Shown: positions 24,078 through 33,643 of the stretch, piece after piece
How positions within the stretch are numbered: position 1 is the stretch's first letter
Layout of the letters: each line of letters starts with the position of its first letter
DNA from: Bog-756 sp963756515
Lineage (GTDB): Bacteria > Actinomycetota > Acidimicrobiia > Acidimicrobiales > RAAP-2
Reading direction: 5' to 3'
DNA: 64,000 nucleotides
NCBI GenBank assembly: GCA_963756515.1
Contig: CAVWNV010000007.1
Span: 124,001-188,000 of the forward strand
The notes under the pieces: generated by a model
The model's database searches: none
What the model saw: only the letters and a program-made list of their open reading frames with translations
What the model was told of the DNA's origin: nothing
Translations under genes and position numbers: made by a program

Positions 24078-24932
24078 CTACGTTCGATAATCGAGGAACC
24101 CCTGGCCCGACTTGCGGCCCAGCTGCTCGGCGGCGACCATCCGACGCAAGAGCGGCACCGCCGCGTAGTTGGGTTCGCGGAACTCCTGGTAGAGGGCGTC
24201 CAGAATGGAAAGCGAGGTGTCCAGCCCGACGAGATCCAACAGGGCGAACGGTCCCATGGGGAAGCCGCAGCCACCCTTCATGGCCGTGTCGATGTCGGCC
24301 ACCGACGCCACTCCCTGCTCATAGAGCCGGACAGCGTTGTTCAGGTACGGGAACAGGAGGGCGTTCACGATGAATCCAGCCTGGTCCTTGACCTCCACCG
24401 GGGTCTTGCCACAGGCTTCGGCGAACACCCGCACTGCGGCCACGGTCTCGTCGGCCACGGTGAGAGGTTTGACCACCTCCACCAGCTCCATCACTGGCGC
24501 CGGGTTGAAGAAGTGGACGCCGCACACCTTGTCGGGCCGACCGGTCTGCATGGCCAGCTCGATGACCGGCAACGTCGACGTGTTCGTGGCCAGGATCGTG
24601 TGCTCGGCCGTGATGCGGTCGAGCTCGTTGAAGAGCTCTCTCTTGATGTCCAGGTCCTCGACCACCGATTCGATGACCAGATCCACGTCCTTCAGGTCGG
24701 CCAGGACGGTGGTGACGGTCACTCGGGCCAGGGCCTCGTCCCGCTCCGCCTCGGTCTTCTTGCCCTTCTCCACCTGGCGGTTGAGTGACTTCTCCATGGC
24801 GGCCAGGGTGCCCTCGGCGGCCGACTGGGTCCTCGAACGGAGCACGACCTCGAACCCACACACCGCCGCCGTCTCGGCGATGCCCGAGCCCATGATCCCT
24901 GAACCGACAATTCCCACGCGTGCAATTGACAT
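24078..24932 (-). CDS. hbd: 3-hydroxybutyryl-CoA dehydrogenase
   Basis: 284-residue NAD(P)-dependent dehydrogenase that reduces acetoacetyl-CoA to (S)-3-hydroxybutyryl-CoA or the reverse. It shows the Rossmann start VGIVGSGIMGSGIAE. Family signatures follow: ATNTSTLPV, VHFFNPAPVMELVEVV (catalytic His), DQAGFIVNALLFPYLN, and the C-terminal dimer domain with KGGCGFPMGPFALLD and GRKSGQGFLDY. Start ATG 24932 gives the canonical N terminus; an open frame upstream on this strand is repeat shadow. It links thiolase to the crotonyl-CoA branch, lacking only a visible crotonase. It likely cotranscribes with ecm. Confidence 0.94.
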   Translation of the reverse strand: MSIARVGIVGSGIMGSGIAETAAVCGFEVVLRSRTQSAAEGTLAAMEKSLNRQVEKGKKTEAERDEALARVTVTTVLADLKDVDLVIESVVEDLDIKRELFNELDRITAEHTILATNTSTLPVIELAMQTGRPDKVCGVHFFNPAPVMELVEVVKPLTVADETVAAVRVFAEACGKTPVEVKDQAGFIVNALLFPYLNNAVRLYEQGVASVADIDTAMKGGCGFPMGPFALLDLVGLDTSLSILDALYQEFREPNYAAVPLLRRMVAAEQLGRKSGQGFLDYRT

Positions 24933-25092
24933 AGCCGGCAATGGTACCGGCGATCCCAGTTCCCGTGCTCGGGACGAACCGGCAAGGCCGTGGTCAACCC
25001 GGTTTCCGGTGCCGCGTCCCCCGGGCGGCCGGGAGAGGCGGCACAGCCGGTGCGCTTGCGGTCCCCCGACCCCACCGACACGATGGAGACCC

Positions 25093-26760
25093 ATGGAGCC
25101 ATCAACAGGCGGCGGGGACGCGCCCGTATCGCCGCCACCCCGGATGGCCACGGACTCTCCCAGGCCGACGGCCACCAAGGCCACCAAGGCCACCAAGGCC
25201 ACCAAGGCCACCAAGGCCACCAAGGCCACCAAGGCCACCAAGGCCACCAAGGCCACCAAGGCCACCAAGGCCACCAAGGCCACCAAGGCCACCAAGGCCA
25301 CCAAGGCCACCAAGGCCACCAAGGCCACCAAGGCCACCAGGGCCACCAGGGCCACCAAGGCCACCAAGGCCACCAAGGCCACCAAGGCGGTGACAGGAGC
25401 TCCCGCGACCAGGTCAGTCTCCACCGGGGCGACGGAGGACGAACACCGCTCCGATCCTGCGCTGGATGGTGTCCGCCCCTCAGGGTCCGGATCCGCCCCA
25501 CCCTCGGTCGGGAGCGGGACGCGTGACGCCGCCGGGGCCGCTCCCGGCCAGATACCTATCGAGACACCCGAGCCGCACCGCGGCGGGTGGCGACCGGCGC
25601 GGGAGCGGGCGACGTCCGACGGTGGGGTCGAGCGGTCCGACGTCCATTGGCCACTGGTGGGCCGGGCGGTGGCGGGTCTGCTCAATCATCCCGAGTTGGT
25701 GCTCGGTGCTCTGGGCCGTCGCGCTCCGGTCGAGCGTGACGGGAGGGTCCTCAACCGGAGCGTGCAGGCTCTCGTCGAGCTGGCCGACCGCTTCACCCGG
25801 GCCGAAGGCCCGGACGGCTCCAGAGTCCCTCCCGACCCGACCGCCACGCGGGCCCAGTTCACCCGGTCGGCGCGCCTGGCCATGCCGATCCGCAGGGACG
25901 TCCACGCCTGGAGTCGGATCGTCCCGGCGTCAGGGGGAGCTCCGCCCATCCCCGTCCGGGCCTACCGGCGTTACCAATCCGAGCTGGGTGCCGGCGACGA
26001 CGGTGGGGGCGCACCGGCCATCGTGTACTTCCACGGCGGCGGCTGGGTGACCGGTGGTCTCGATTCCCACGACGCGTCCTGCCGCCTACTGGCTGCCGTG
26101 AGTCGGTGTCTGGTGGTATCGGTCGACTACCGGGTGGCACCGGAGAATCCCTTTCCGGCCGCGGTGGACGACGCTCTGGCGGCGTACTCGTGGGTCCAGC
26201 GTCACGCCGGCGAGTTGGGGGTCGACCGCCACCGGGTCGGCGTGATGGGGGACAGCGCCGGGGGCAACCTGGCCGCGGTGGTGGCGCTGGAGACTCGCTC
26301 CGGCCGGGACGGAGCGGCCGACGATGTCGCCCCTCCGATTGCCCAGGGACTCATCTACCCCGTGGTGGACGCCCATCTCGACACCGATTCGGTCCGGGAA
26401 CTCGGCGACGGCTTCTTCCTCACACGCGAGTCCATGGAGCTGTTTCGTCATCTCTACGTCCCCGATCCCTCCGATTGGAGCGATCGCCGGGCATCCCCGT
26501 TGTTGGCTCCGGATCACAGCGGGGTGGCGCCGGCCCTGGTGGTCACGGCGGGCTTCGACCCGCTGCGGGACGACGGCTTCAACTACGCCGCGGTGCTCCG
26601 AGCCGCCGGCGTAGCGGTCGAGTACCGGTGCTACGACGACCAGGTCCACGGGTTCATGGGGATGGGAATCCTCAGGGAGTCATTGGCCTTCGCCGTGGAG
26701 GTCTTCGACGCCATGGGTCGACTGGTTCGGCTGCCGACGCCGGTGGGGGAGCCGGCCTGA
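25093..26760 (+). CDS. HSL-type alpha/beta hydrolase with a long Ala-Thr-Lys repeat N terminus
   Basis: About 555 residues. The C-terminal 300 residues are a hormone-sensitive-lipase-family esterase. They contain the oxyanion motif YFHGGGWVTGG, VDYRVAPENPFPAA, the nucleophile elbow GDSAGGNLAA, the acid in DPLRDDG and the His in QVHGFMG. It would hydrolyse short or medium acyl esters in the cytoplasm. The N-terminal 250 residues are unlike the family: a 72-residue run of Ala-Thr-Lys units (two with Arg), then a Ser/Pro/Gly linker. The basic tail resembles Lys/Ala-rich nucleic-acid-binding tails, but no function is known. ATG 25093 is the first in-frame ATG past the divergent hbd start; ATG 25144 is possible, and translation after the repeat cannot be excluded. 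Confidence 0.8.
   Translation: MEPSTGGGDAPVSPPPRMATDSPRPTATKATKATKATKATKATKATKATKATKATKATKATKATKATKATKATKATKATKATRATRATKATKATKATKAVTGAPATRSVSTGATEDEHRSDPALDGVRPSGSGSAPPSVGSGTRDAAGAAPGQIPIETPEPHRGGWRPARERATSDGGVERSDVHWPLVGRAVAGLLNHPELVLGALGRRAPVERDGRVLNRSVQALVELADRFTRAEGPDGSRVPPDPTATRAQFTRSARLAMPIRRDVHAWSRIVPASGGAPPIPVRAYRRYQSELGAGDDGGGAPAIVYFHGGGWVTGGLDSHDASCRLLAAVSRCLVVSVDYRVAPENPFPAAVDDALAAYSWVQRHAGELGVDRHRVGVMGDSAGGNLAAVVALETRSGRDGAADDVAPPIAQGLIYPVVDAHLDTDSVRELGDGFFLTRESMELFRHLYVPDPSDWSDRRASPLLAPDHSGVAPALVVTAGFDPLRDDGFNYAAVLRAAGVAVEYRCYDDQVHGFMGMGILRESLAFAVEVFDAMGRLVRLPTPVGEPA
25171..25386 (+). repeat. 24 tandem copies of a 9-base unit (GCCACCAAG)
   Basis: 216 bases without interruption; two adjacent units read GCCACCAGG. 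Encoded peptide is (Ala-Thr-Lys)n in the hydrolase frame. The unit contains no stop in any frame, so all six frames remain open here and create spurious Val-Ala-Leu or Trp-Pro frames on the minus strand. Near-perfect identity implies recent, ongoing slippage. Confidence 0.97.
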
Positions 26761-26874
26761 CCCTCTGGGGCCCCTGGCGGTGGCCCGGCTGCGGTCCGGC
26801 TGCGACCCGGTCGGGGCCCGCCTGCGGCCCGCTGCGGCCCGTCCCCACCCGACGACGGCCTCTACAGTTGGGCG

Positions 26875-27567
26875 ATGGAACGATCTCCCGGCGTACTGGC
26901 TCTGGTTGGCGGCGGCGAATGGAGCGAAGGCTGTTCGTTCGACGCCGAGTTCCTGGCCGCGGCGGGTTCCAACGATGTGGTGGTCCTACCCACCGCCGCG
27001 GCCTACGAGCATCCCGAGCGCCTCGTGGTCCGGGCCGGGGAGTGGTTCGCCGGGTTGGGGGGGCAGGTCGAGGGGTTGATGGTCCTGTCCCGTGCCGATG
27101 CCGGGGACGCCGGCGCCGCGGCCGTCTTGCGGGCCGCCCGCTTCATCTACCTGGCCGGTGGGTCGCCGATGCACCTGCGGAGCGTCCTGAAGGGCTCGCT
27201 GGTGTGGGAGGCGCTGCTCGAGGCGTGGAATGGCGGCGCGGTGGTCGTCGGCTCCTCCGCCGCCGCGATGGCCCTGACCGATCCGATGGTCGACGCCCGG
27301 GGCGGAGGACTGACCATCGGGCTCGGGCTGCTGAGCGGGTTGGCGGTGGTTCCCCACTTCGGGGATGTGCACGAGGACGAGCACGGCGAGAAGCTCCACC
27401 GGTCGGTGCAGTTGGCGCCCCGTGGCACACCCGTGGCCGGTATCCCCGAGCGCACGGCACTCATCCGCGACCGCACCGGCGGCTGGCGGTCAGCCGGCGT
27501 GGGCCGGGTGGCCGTGTACCTGGACGGTGCCCGGGCGGAAGCCGGGCTCGGCGCGCTGCCGGGCTGA
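26875..27567 (+). CDS. Peptidase S51 (dipeptidase E/cyanophycinase-like) family protein
   Basis: 230-residue class I glutamine-amidotransferase-like fold. The start VLALVGGGEW is typical of the family. The segment FIYLAGGSPMHLRSVL precedes the nucleophile elbow GAVVVGSSAAAMALTD, where the family consensus has Gly-x-Ser-Ala-Gly-Ala; the Ser is kept while the following Gly is replaced by Ala. PHFGDVHEDEH may contain the catalytic His. Members cleave Asp-X dipeptides or cyanophycin; substrate here is unknown. It lies 114 bases after the esterase on the same strand and converges on the cyclophilin gene. Confidence 0.78.
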   Translation: MERSPGVLALVGGGEWSEGCSFDAEFLAAAGSNDVVVLPTAAAYEHPERLVVRAGEWFAGLGGQVEGLMVLSRADAGDAGAAAVLRAARFIYLAGGSPMHLRSVLKGSLVWEALLEAWNGGAVVVGSSAAAMALTDPMVDARGGGLTIGLGLLSGLAVVPHFGDVHEDEHGEKLHRSVQLAPRGTPVAGIPERTALIRDRTGGWRSAGVGRVAVYLDGARAEAGLGALPG

Positions 27568-27573
27568 ATCCGC

Positions 27574-28128
<555 letters not shown>

Positions 28129-28231
28129 GGTGGTCACTCCTCGGGATTGGTCGGATGGGCTGTCGAACGTGGATGAACCTGGTGATGGGCCGGACTCCAA
28201 CGCCTCCGTCCGGGGAAGGAGATCGGGACCC

Positions 28232-29053
28232 CTAGGACTCGGTGATCTTGACCGAGACCATGCGGTGGAGTGTGGCGGGCGTGCCGCTGCTGGATCCTTG
28301 GGCATTGATCTTGTCGATCACGGCCATCCCCGACGTCACCTGACCGAACAGCGAGTAGCTCGGTGCCAGGGACTCTCCCTGGGATCCGGCCACGATGAAG
28401 AACTGGCTCCCGTTGGTGTTGGGGCCGGAGTTGGCCATGGCCAACGATCCCAGCGGGTACTGGGGCGTGGCCGTCTTGGGAAGTTCGTCGGCGAACTGGT
28501 ACCCGGGCCCGCCCGTGCCCGTGCCGGTGGGATCCCCTGTCTGGTCGACGAAGGACGGAATGACCCGGTGGAAGGTGATGCAGTCGAAGAAGTGCTGATT
28601 GGCCAGGAACACGAAGCTGTTGACGGCATCGGGTGCCGCCTTCGGATCCAGCTGGATGGTGAACGGGCCGATGTCGGTGGTGACCGTGGCGGTATAGGTC
28701 TTCGACGCGTTGATGGTCATGGGCGGTGGCGACTTCCACGATGGCTTGTTCAAGGTGGCCTTGAAGTCGGACGGGCAGTCGGCCGACGTGGTGATGGCGC
28801 TGGGCGAGGTATTGCCGGAGCCGCCCGCCGGAGCCGGTTTGGTGGTGGTGGACGAGGCCACGGTGGTCGAGGTGGAGGCCGTCGACTTCTTGCCCGGCTT
28901 GAAGATGAGGTAGGAGATGCCCACCACGACCACGGCCACCACGACCAAGGTGATGGTCCGCCGGAGAGCCCGGCGCCTCTTGGCCGCTTTCTGCTCGGCC
29001 TCCAGGCGCGCCTGGCGGCCGGCCTTCTGACGCTGTCGTTTCTCGGTGGGCAC
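28232..29053 (-). CDS. Membrane-anchored cyclophilin-type peptidyl-prolyl isomerase
   Basis: 273 residues: a very basic cytoplasmic N terminus, one transmembrane helix at about 34-51 (TLVVVAVVVVGISYLIF), a Ser/Thr-rich linker, and an extracytoplasmic cyclophilin domain from about residue 110. The domain has FHRVIPSFVDQTGDP, SLAMANSGPNTNGSQFFI and YSLFGQV. It should act on secreted or envelope proteins. Starts at GTG 29053, divergent from lysC. The domain is clearly homologous to the product of the adjacent gene at 27574. Confidence 0.9.
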   Translation of the reverse strand: MPTEKRQRQKAGRQARLEAEQKAAKRRRALRRTITLVVVAVVVVGISYLIFKPGKKSTASTSTTVASSTTTKPAPAGGSGNTSPSAITTSADCPSDFKATLNKPSWKSPPPMTINASKTYTATVTTDIGPFTIQLDPKAAPDAVNSFVFLANQHFFDCITFHRVIPSFVDQTGDPTGTGTGGPGYQFADELPKTATPQYPLGSLAMANSGPNTNGSQFFIVAGSQGESLAPSYSLFGQVTSGMAVIDKINAQGSSSGTPATLHRMVSVKITES

Positions 29054-29148
29054 GGGGGTTCAGGGTAGTCGTTCCCATCTGGCCCATCGGTGTCGACCCC
29101 TGGAGCGCCGGCCGGTCCTACGAACGGCTCCCTGTAGCCTTGGTCACC

Positions 29149-30360
29149 ATGTCTCTGGTGGTACAGAAGTTCGGCGGGACCTCGGTCGCCGACGCGGAGC
29201 GGATCCGTGCCGTGGCCGACCATGTGGCCCGGACCCGCCGGTCCGGGCACGACGTGGTGGTCGTCGTCAGCGCCATGGGCAAGACCACCGACGAACTCGT
29301 CCGGCTGGCTGCCGACGTGAGCACCGTGCAGCCCACGCGCGAGATCGACATGCTGCTGAGTGCCGGGGAGCGGATCTCGATGTCGCTGCTGTGCATGGCG
29401 CTGGCCGAGCTCGGGGTCGAGGCCACGTCCTATACGGGTAGCCAGGCCGGCATCATCACCGACGCCGTCCACACCAGGGCCAAGATCGTGGAGATTCGGG
29501 CCGAACGGCTGCAGGCCACCCTGGACGGGGGTGGCGTCCCCGTCGTGGCCGGGTTCCAGGGCGTCTCCGTCGATCGGGACGTGACCACCCTGGGGCGAGG
29601 AGGTTCCGACACGACGGCGGTGGCGTTGGCGGCGGTGCTCTCGGCCAGTGCCTGCGAGATCTACACCGACGTGTCCGGTGTCTTCAGCGCCGACCCCCGC
29701 ATCGTGCCGCAAGCCCGCAAGCTGTCCCGTATCAGTTTCGAGGAGATGCTCGAGATCTCGGCCACCGGGGGTCGCGTCCTGAACCTGCGCTCCGTGGAGT
29801 TCGCCCGGAACCACCAGGTCCCGCTGCACGTACGCTCCAGCTTCACCTGGGAACCGGGAACGTGGGTCGACGAGGAGGAACAAGCAATGGAACAGGCCAT
29901 CGTCACCGCGGTGACCCACGACGTGACCGAGGCCAAAGTCACCGTCACCGGTGTGCCCGACCGGCCCGGTCTGGCCGCGCTGCTGTTCAGGGGCCTGGCC
30001 GAGCGCCATGTCAACGTGGACATGATCGTCCAGAACACGTCGCTGCACGGCACCACGGACATCTCGTTCACCGTTCCCAGCTACGACCTGGCCGTCGGTA
30101 CCGAGGTGTGCCAGGGGCTGGTGCCCGAGCTCGGGGCCACCGGGGTTACCAGCGACGCCGACGTGGCCCGGGTGTCGCTGGTCGGTGCCGGCATGAAGAC
30201 GCACCCCGGTGTGACGGCTCTCACGTTCGAGACGCTGGCCGCCTCGGGGATCAACATCGAGATGATCTCCACCTCGTCGATCCGGATCTCGTGCATGATT
30301 CGGGCCGAGGCGGCCGAAGAGGCCGTGCGGGCGCTGCACGCGGCCTTCGGACTGGGCTGA
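29149..30360 (+). CDS. lysC: Aspartate kinase
   Basis: 403-residue kinase that phosphorylates aspartate, the first step to lysine, threonine, methionine and diaminopimelate. The N-terminal catalytic domain shows VQKFGGTSV, VVVSAMGKTTDEL, GRGGSDTTAVALA and EIYTDVSGVFSADPR. Two C-terminal ACT domains follow from about residue 265 (VTGVPDRPGLAALLF, then SLVGAGMKTHPGV), which mediate feedback by lysine and/or threonine. An internal ATG near 29887, after an acidic Glu-rich stretch, could start a separate beta subunit as in other actinobacteria. ATG 29149 is preferred over the TTG at 29140. It is followed by asd after 83 bases. Confidence 0.95.
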   Translation: MSLVVQKFGGTSVADAERIRAVADHVARTRRSGHDVVVVVSAMGKTTDELVRLAADVSTVQPTREIDMLLSAGERISMSLLCMALAELGVEATSYTGSQAGIITDAVHTRAKIVEIRAERLQATLDGGGVPVVAGFQGVSVDRDVTTLGRGGSDTTAVALAAVLSASACEIYTDVSGVFSADPRIVPQARKLSRISFEEMLEISATGGRVLNLRSVEFARNHQVPLHVRSSFTWEPGTWVDEEEQAMEQAIVTAVTHDVTEAKVTVTGVPDRPGLAALLFRGLAERHVNVDMIVQNTSLHGTTDISFTVPSYDLAVGTEVCQGLVPELGATGVTSDADVARVSLVGAGMKTHPGVTALTFETLAASGINIEMISTSSIRISCMIRAEAAEEAVRALHAAFGLG

Positions 30361-30443
30361 CCCGGCGCGGCCTCGCCGCCGCCAGGTGCGGCCCTCGGCT
30401 GCGGCGTCCGGGTCGGCGGTGTCGGTCCCGTAGACTGCGGGCC

Positions 30444-31475
30444 ATGCAAGTGGCTGTGGTGGGCGCAACGGGCCAGGTCGGCACGGTCATGCGCGGCATC
30501 CTCGACGAGCGTGACTTCCCGGTCGACGGCCTCCGACTGTTCGCATCGGCGCGTTCGGCCGGTCGTCGCCTCGGGACAGGTGCCACCGGGGTGGTGGTGG
30601 AGGACGCAGCCACCGCCGACCCGACCGGAGTGGACGTGGCCCTGTTCTCGGCCGGCGCCACCGCGTCACGGGAGCTCGCCCCCCGCTTCGCCGCCGCCGG
30701 AGCCATCGTCATCGACAACTCATCGGCCTGGCGGATGGATCCCGATGTCCCCCTGGTCGTTCCCGAGGTCAACGGGGCCGCGTTGGACTCGATACCCAAG
30801 GGGATCGTGGCCAACCCGAACTGCACCACGATGGTGGGCATGGCGGTGCTGAAGCCGCTCCATGACGCGGCCGGCCTCGTACGTCTCATTGTCTCCACCT
30901 ACCAGGCGACGTCGGGCGCCGGCCTTTCCGGGGTGGCCGAGCTGGAGGGCCAGCTGCTGAAGACCGTGGACGGTGCGGCCGCCCTCACCTTCGACGGGAA
31001 CGCCGTCGACTTCCCGAGCCCGGCCACCTTCCCCGACGTCATCGCCCACAACGTCCTGCCCCTGGCCGGCTCGCTGGTGCCGGACGGCAGCGGCGAGACC
31101 AGTGAGGAGCAGAAGTTCCGCGACGAGAGCCGCAAGATCCTGGACATCCCCGACCTGGACGTCGTCTGCACCTGCGTACGCGTCCCGGTCTTCACCGGGC
31201 ACTCACTGTCCATCGTGGCCCAGTTCGAGCGGCCCCTCAGCCCCGAACGGGCCTCGGAGCTGCTGGCCGCGGCGCCCGGGGTCGAGCTCTCGGACCTCCC
31301 GACGCCGCTCAAGTCGGCCGGTCGGGATCCCTCGCTGGTGGGGCGCCTGCGGTCAGCCGGTGCCGACGGCCGGCAGCTGGCGCTGTTCGTCAGTGGCGAC
31401 AACCTGCGAAAGGGTGCGGCCCTCAATGCCGTCCAGATAGCAGAGGCTCTGGTGGCCCGGGGCCTACTGGTCTGA
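30444..31475 (+). CDS. asd: Aspartate-semialdehyde dehydrogenase
   Basis: 343-residue NADPH enzyme that reduces aspartyl phosphate to aspartate semialdehyde. The NADP-binding start is VAVVGATGQVGTVM. The active Cys is in NPNCTTM, with STYQATSGAG and the catalytic His in RVPVFTGHSLS. A C-terminal DNLRKGAALNAVQIAE completes the family signature. The lysC-asd order is conserved in actinobacteria, so the two likely share a transcript feeding lysine, diaminopimelate and threonine synthesis. Confidence 0.95.
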   Translation: MQVAVVGATGQVGTVMRGILDERDFPVDGLRLFASARSAGRRLGTGATGVVVEDAATADPTGVDVALFSAGATASRELAPRFAAAGAIVIDNSSAWRMDPDVPLVVPEVNGAALDSIPKGIVANPNCTTMVGMAVLKPLHDAAGLVRLIVSTYQATSGAGLSGVAELEGQLLKTVDGAAALTFDGNAVDFPSPATFPDVIAHNVLPLAGSLVPDGSGETSEEQKFRDESRKILDIPDLDVVCTCVRVPVFTGHSLSIVAQFERPLSPERASELLAAAPGVELSDLPTPLKSAGRDPSLVGRLRSAGADGRQLALFVSGDNLRKGAALNAVQIAEALVARGLLV

Positions 31476-31499
31476 CCGGAGGGGCTTCCTGACCGGGGG

Positions 31500-32129
31500 C
31501 TATCCGGTGGTCGGGACCAGGACGGCCACCCGCTTGGCCAGGTTCACGGCGTGGTCGCCGAACCGCTCGTAGAAGCGGGCCACCATGGCCAGCTCGACAG
31601 CCACCGGCAGGGGCATGGTTCCGGCCACCACCTCCACCGTCAGGCTCACGTGGAGATCGTCCATCTCGTCGTCGAGCGTGTCGACCAGGGACTCGCCCAT
31701 GGGGAGCCGTTCGGCGTATGCGTCCGTGGTGGCCCGCCACATGTGGATGGCCACCTCGCCCATCCGCTCGACCAGGCCCCTGCTCCGGGCCGAGAGCTCG
31801 GTGCCGAGGCCGCGCGCCGCCCGGCGGGCCACATGTTCGGCCAGGTCGCCGTTCCGCTCGAGATCGGGCAGCATCCGGATGACCGTGACCAGAAACCGAA
31901 GGTCCTCGGGGGACGTGATCCCGGACACGGTCAGCTGCTCCAGCGTCATCTGTTCGATGTCGTGGTACAGGGTGTCTACGACCTCGTCCCGGTCGGCCAG
32001 GACCTTGGCCGCCTCGCGATCACCCGACAACAGGGCGTCGGTGGCACCGGAGACCGACTCGCCGACCAGGGCGAACAGCTGCAGCACCTTCCGATCGATC
32101 TGCTCCAGCGTGTCGTCCACGCCAGCCAC
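31500..32129 (-). CDS. phoU: PhoU-like phosphate-signalling protein
   Basis: 209 all-helical residues forming two PhoU repeats. Metal-binding PhoU motifs are recognisable: DREAAKVLADRDEVVDTL in the first half, LERNGDLAEHVARRAA in the middle (ExxxD/xH type), and YERFGDHAVNLAKRV near the C terminus. PhoU restrains the PhoR/PhoB system and phosphate transport. No pst genes are in the window, so the assignment is by sequence only. It starts at GTG 32129 and converges on asd; ndh lies 24 bases upstream on the same strand. Confidence 0.88.
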   Translation of the reverse strand: MAGVDDTLEQIDRKVLQLFALVGESVSGATDALLSGDREAAKVLADRDEVVDTLYHDIEQMTLEQLTVSGITSPEDLRFLVTVIRMLPDLERNGDLAEHVARRAARGLGTELSARSRGLVERMGEVAIHMWRATTDAYAERLPMGESLVDTLDDEMDDLHVSLTVEVVAGTMPLPVAVELAMVARFYERFGDHAVNLAKRVAVLVPTTG

Positions 32130-32153
32130 CGTACCCCCGTCAGCGGGAGTCGA

Positions 32154-33473
32154 TCACCGGTCCGGGGAGGACTCGGGTCGCCGCCGCCCTTCGTCGGCCG
32201 CCCCCGGGCGCTCGAGTTGGTCACCGACGATCACGCGCGGACCGGATCCCCACGAGAGATAGCGCCACGACCAATTGATGAGGACGATGATCCGGTTGCG
32301 GAACCCGATGAGATAGACGATGTGCAACCCCAGCCAGGCCAGCCAGCCCATGGTCCCCCGCACCACCAGGCCGCGGGGGAACTCGGTGATGGCGGCTCTC
32401 CTCCCGATGGTGGCCATGATCCCTTTGTCCCGGTACCGGAATGCCTCGGTCGGCCGCCCCCGGGTCCTTCGGAGGATCTGTCCGGCCGCGTGACGACCGG
32501 ACTGGATGGCCACTTGCGCCAACTGGGGGCAGGTGTCACCCGGATGACTCGATGCCGGTCCCCACGGGACGGCGGCGGCGTCGCCGATGGCGAACGCGTC
32601 GGGCCTCGCCTTGATGGTCAGGTCGGGGTTCACCACGAGCCGACCGCTGGGCGCAGTCTCCTGGCCCAGCTCGGCGGCCACGGTGTTCTCGACCGAGATG
32701 CCCCCGGCCCAGACCACGGTCCGGGTCTCGATCTGGGAGCCGTCGTCGAGCTCCACACACGTGTCCGTGACGGATCGGACCATGTGGCCGAGTCGCAACT
32801 CCACGCCCCGGCCCTCGAGGGTGCGGGCCGCGTACGCGGCCGCCGATGCCTTGAACGGGGTCAGGAGGCGGTCCAGGCCGTCGACCAGGATGATCCGCAC
32901 CGCGCCACGGGCGAAGGTGAATCCGTCGTGGCGGACGGCCACGTCCAGGAGCTCGGCCAGGGCCCCGGCCACCTCCACGCCGGTAGGGCCACCACCCACG
33001 ACCACGAACGTGAGCAGTCCGCCGGGAGCCGAGCCGGCATCGGTGTCGGCGTCCTCGAGACGACGGAGGACGTGATCTCGCAACGTCCGTGCGTCACGGA
33101 GGGTGTAGAGCGGGAAGGTGAACTCCGAGGCCCCTGGAATCCCGAAATAGCGGGCCGTGGCTCCGCTGGCCACGATCACGGTGTCGAAGGGCAGCGGACT
33201 CGACCCCTCCAGATCGACCTGGCGACGGTCCCAGTCGACTCCGGTGACCGAACCGAATCGGAAGGTCACGTTCTTGCTCCTGCCGAAGATGGCCCGCACC
33301 GGATACGCCACGTCCCCGGCCTCGAGGCCGGCTGTCGCCACCTCGTACAACAGTGGCTGGAAGGTGTGGAAGTTCCTCTGGTCGACGATGGTGACCTCGA
33401 CCGGGTGCCCGTCGAGGGCCCGTGCTGCCGAGAGGCCGCCGAAGCCGGCCCCGACGATCACGACACGATGCAT
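32154..33473 (-). CDS. ndh: Type II NADH:quinone dehydrogenase
   Basis: 439-residue FAD enzyme that passes electrons from NADH to quinone without proton pumping. The FAD site is VVIVGAGFGGLSAARAL with NFHTFQPLLYEVATAGL. The NADH site is FVVVGGGPTGVEVAGAL, and the second FAD motif is DAFAIGDAA. C-terminal amphipathic helices (MGWLAWLGLHIVYLIGFRNR) match the membrane-docking region of NDH-2. Length matches the family. It is divergent from rmuC with a 170-base shared upstream region. Confidence 0.93.
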   Translation of the reverse strand: MHRVVIVGAGFGGLSAARALDGHPVEVTIVDQRNFHTFQPLLYEVATAGLEAGDVAYPVRAIFGRSKNVTFRFGSVTGVDWDRRQVDLEGSSPLPFDTVIVASGATARYFGIPGASEFTFPLYTLRDARTLRDHVLRRLEDADTDAGSAPGGLLTFVVVGGGPTGVEVAGALAELLDVAVRHDGFTFARGAVRIILVDGLDRLLTPFKASAAAYAARTLEGRGVELRLGHMVRSVTDTCVELDDGSQIETRTVVWAGGISVENTVAAELGQETAPSGRLVVNPDLTIKARPDAFAIGDAAAVPWGPASSHPGDTCPQLAQVAIQSGRHAAGQILRRTRGRPTEAFRYRDKGIMATIGRRAAITEFPRGLVVRGTMGWLAWLGLHIVYLIGFRNRIIVLINWSWRYLSWGSGPRVIVGDQLERPGAADEGRRRPESSPDR

Positions 33474-33643
33474 CGTCCCATGCTGACACAGTCACCCCCG
33501 CCCACTCCGCGCCTGGTGCGGGACAATTTCGGTGCTCCCTCGACGGCTCGGGAAGAGGCGCTCCACCGAGCGTCCCCCAGGACCGGCACACCCCCTCTGT
33601 ACGCTGGCCCTCGGGGCCCGTCAGGGTCCGAGGAGGATTCGTC

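Noticed and set aside
25171..25386. CRISPR array.
   Set aside because: Units are 9 bases, contiguous and have no spacers; no cas genes are nearby.
24719..25685. Minus-strand frames across the 9-base array reading Val-Ala-Leu or Trp-Pro-Trp repeats, including an apparent N-terminal extension of hbd.
   Set aside because: The repeat unit has no stop in any frame, so all frames stay open by chance. The hbd N terminus at 24932 is canonical, and the extension has no conserved domain.
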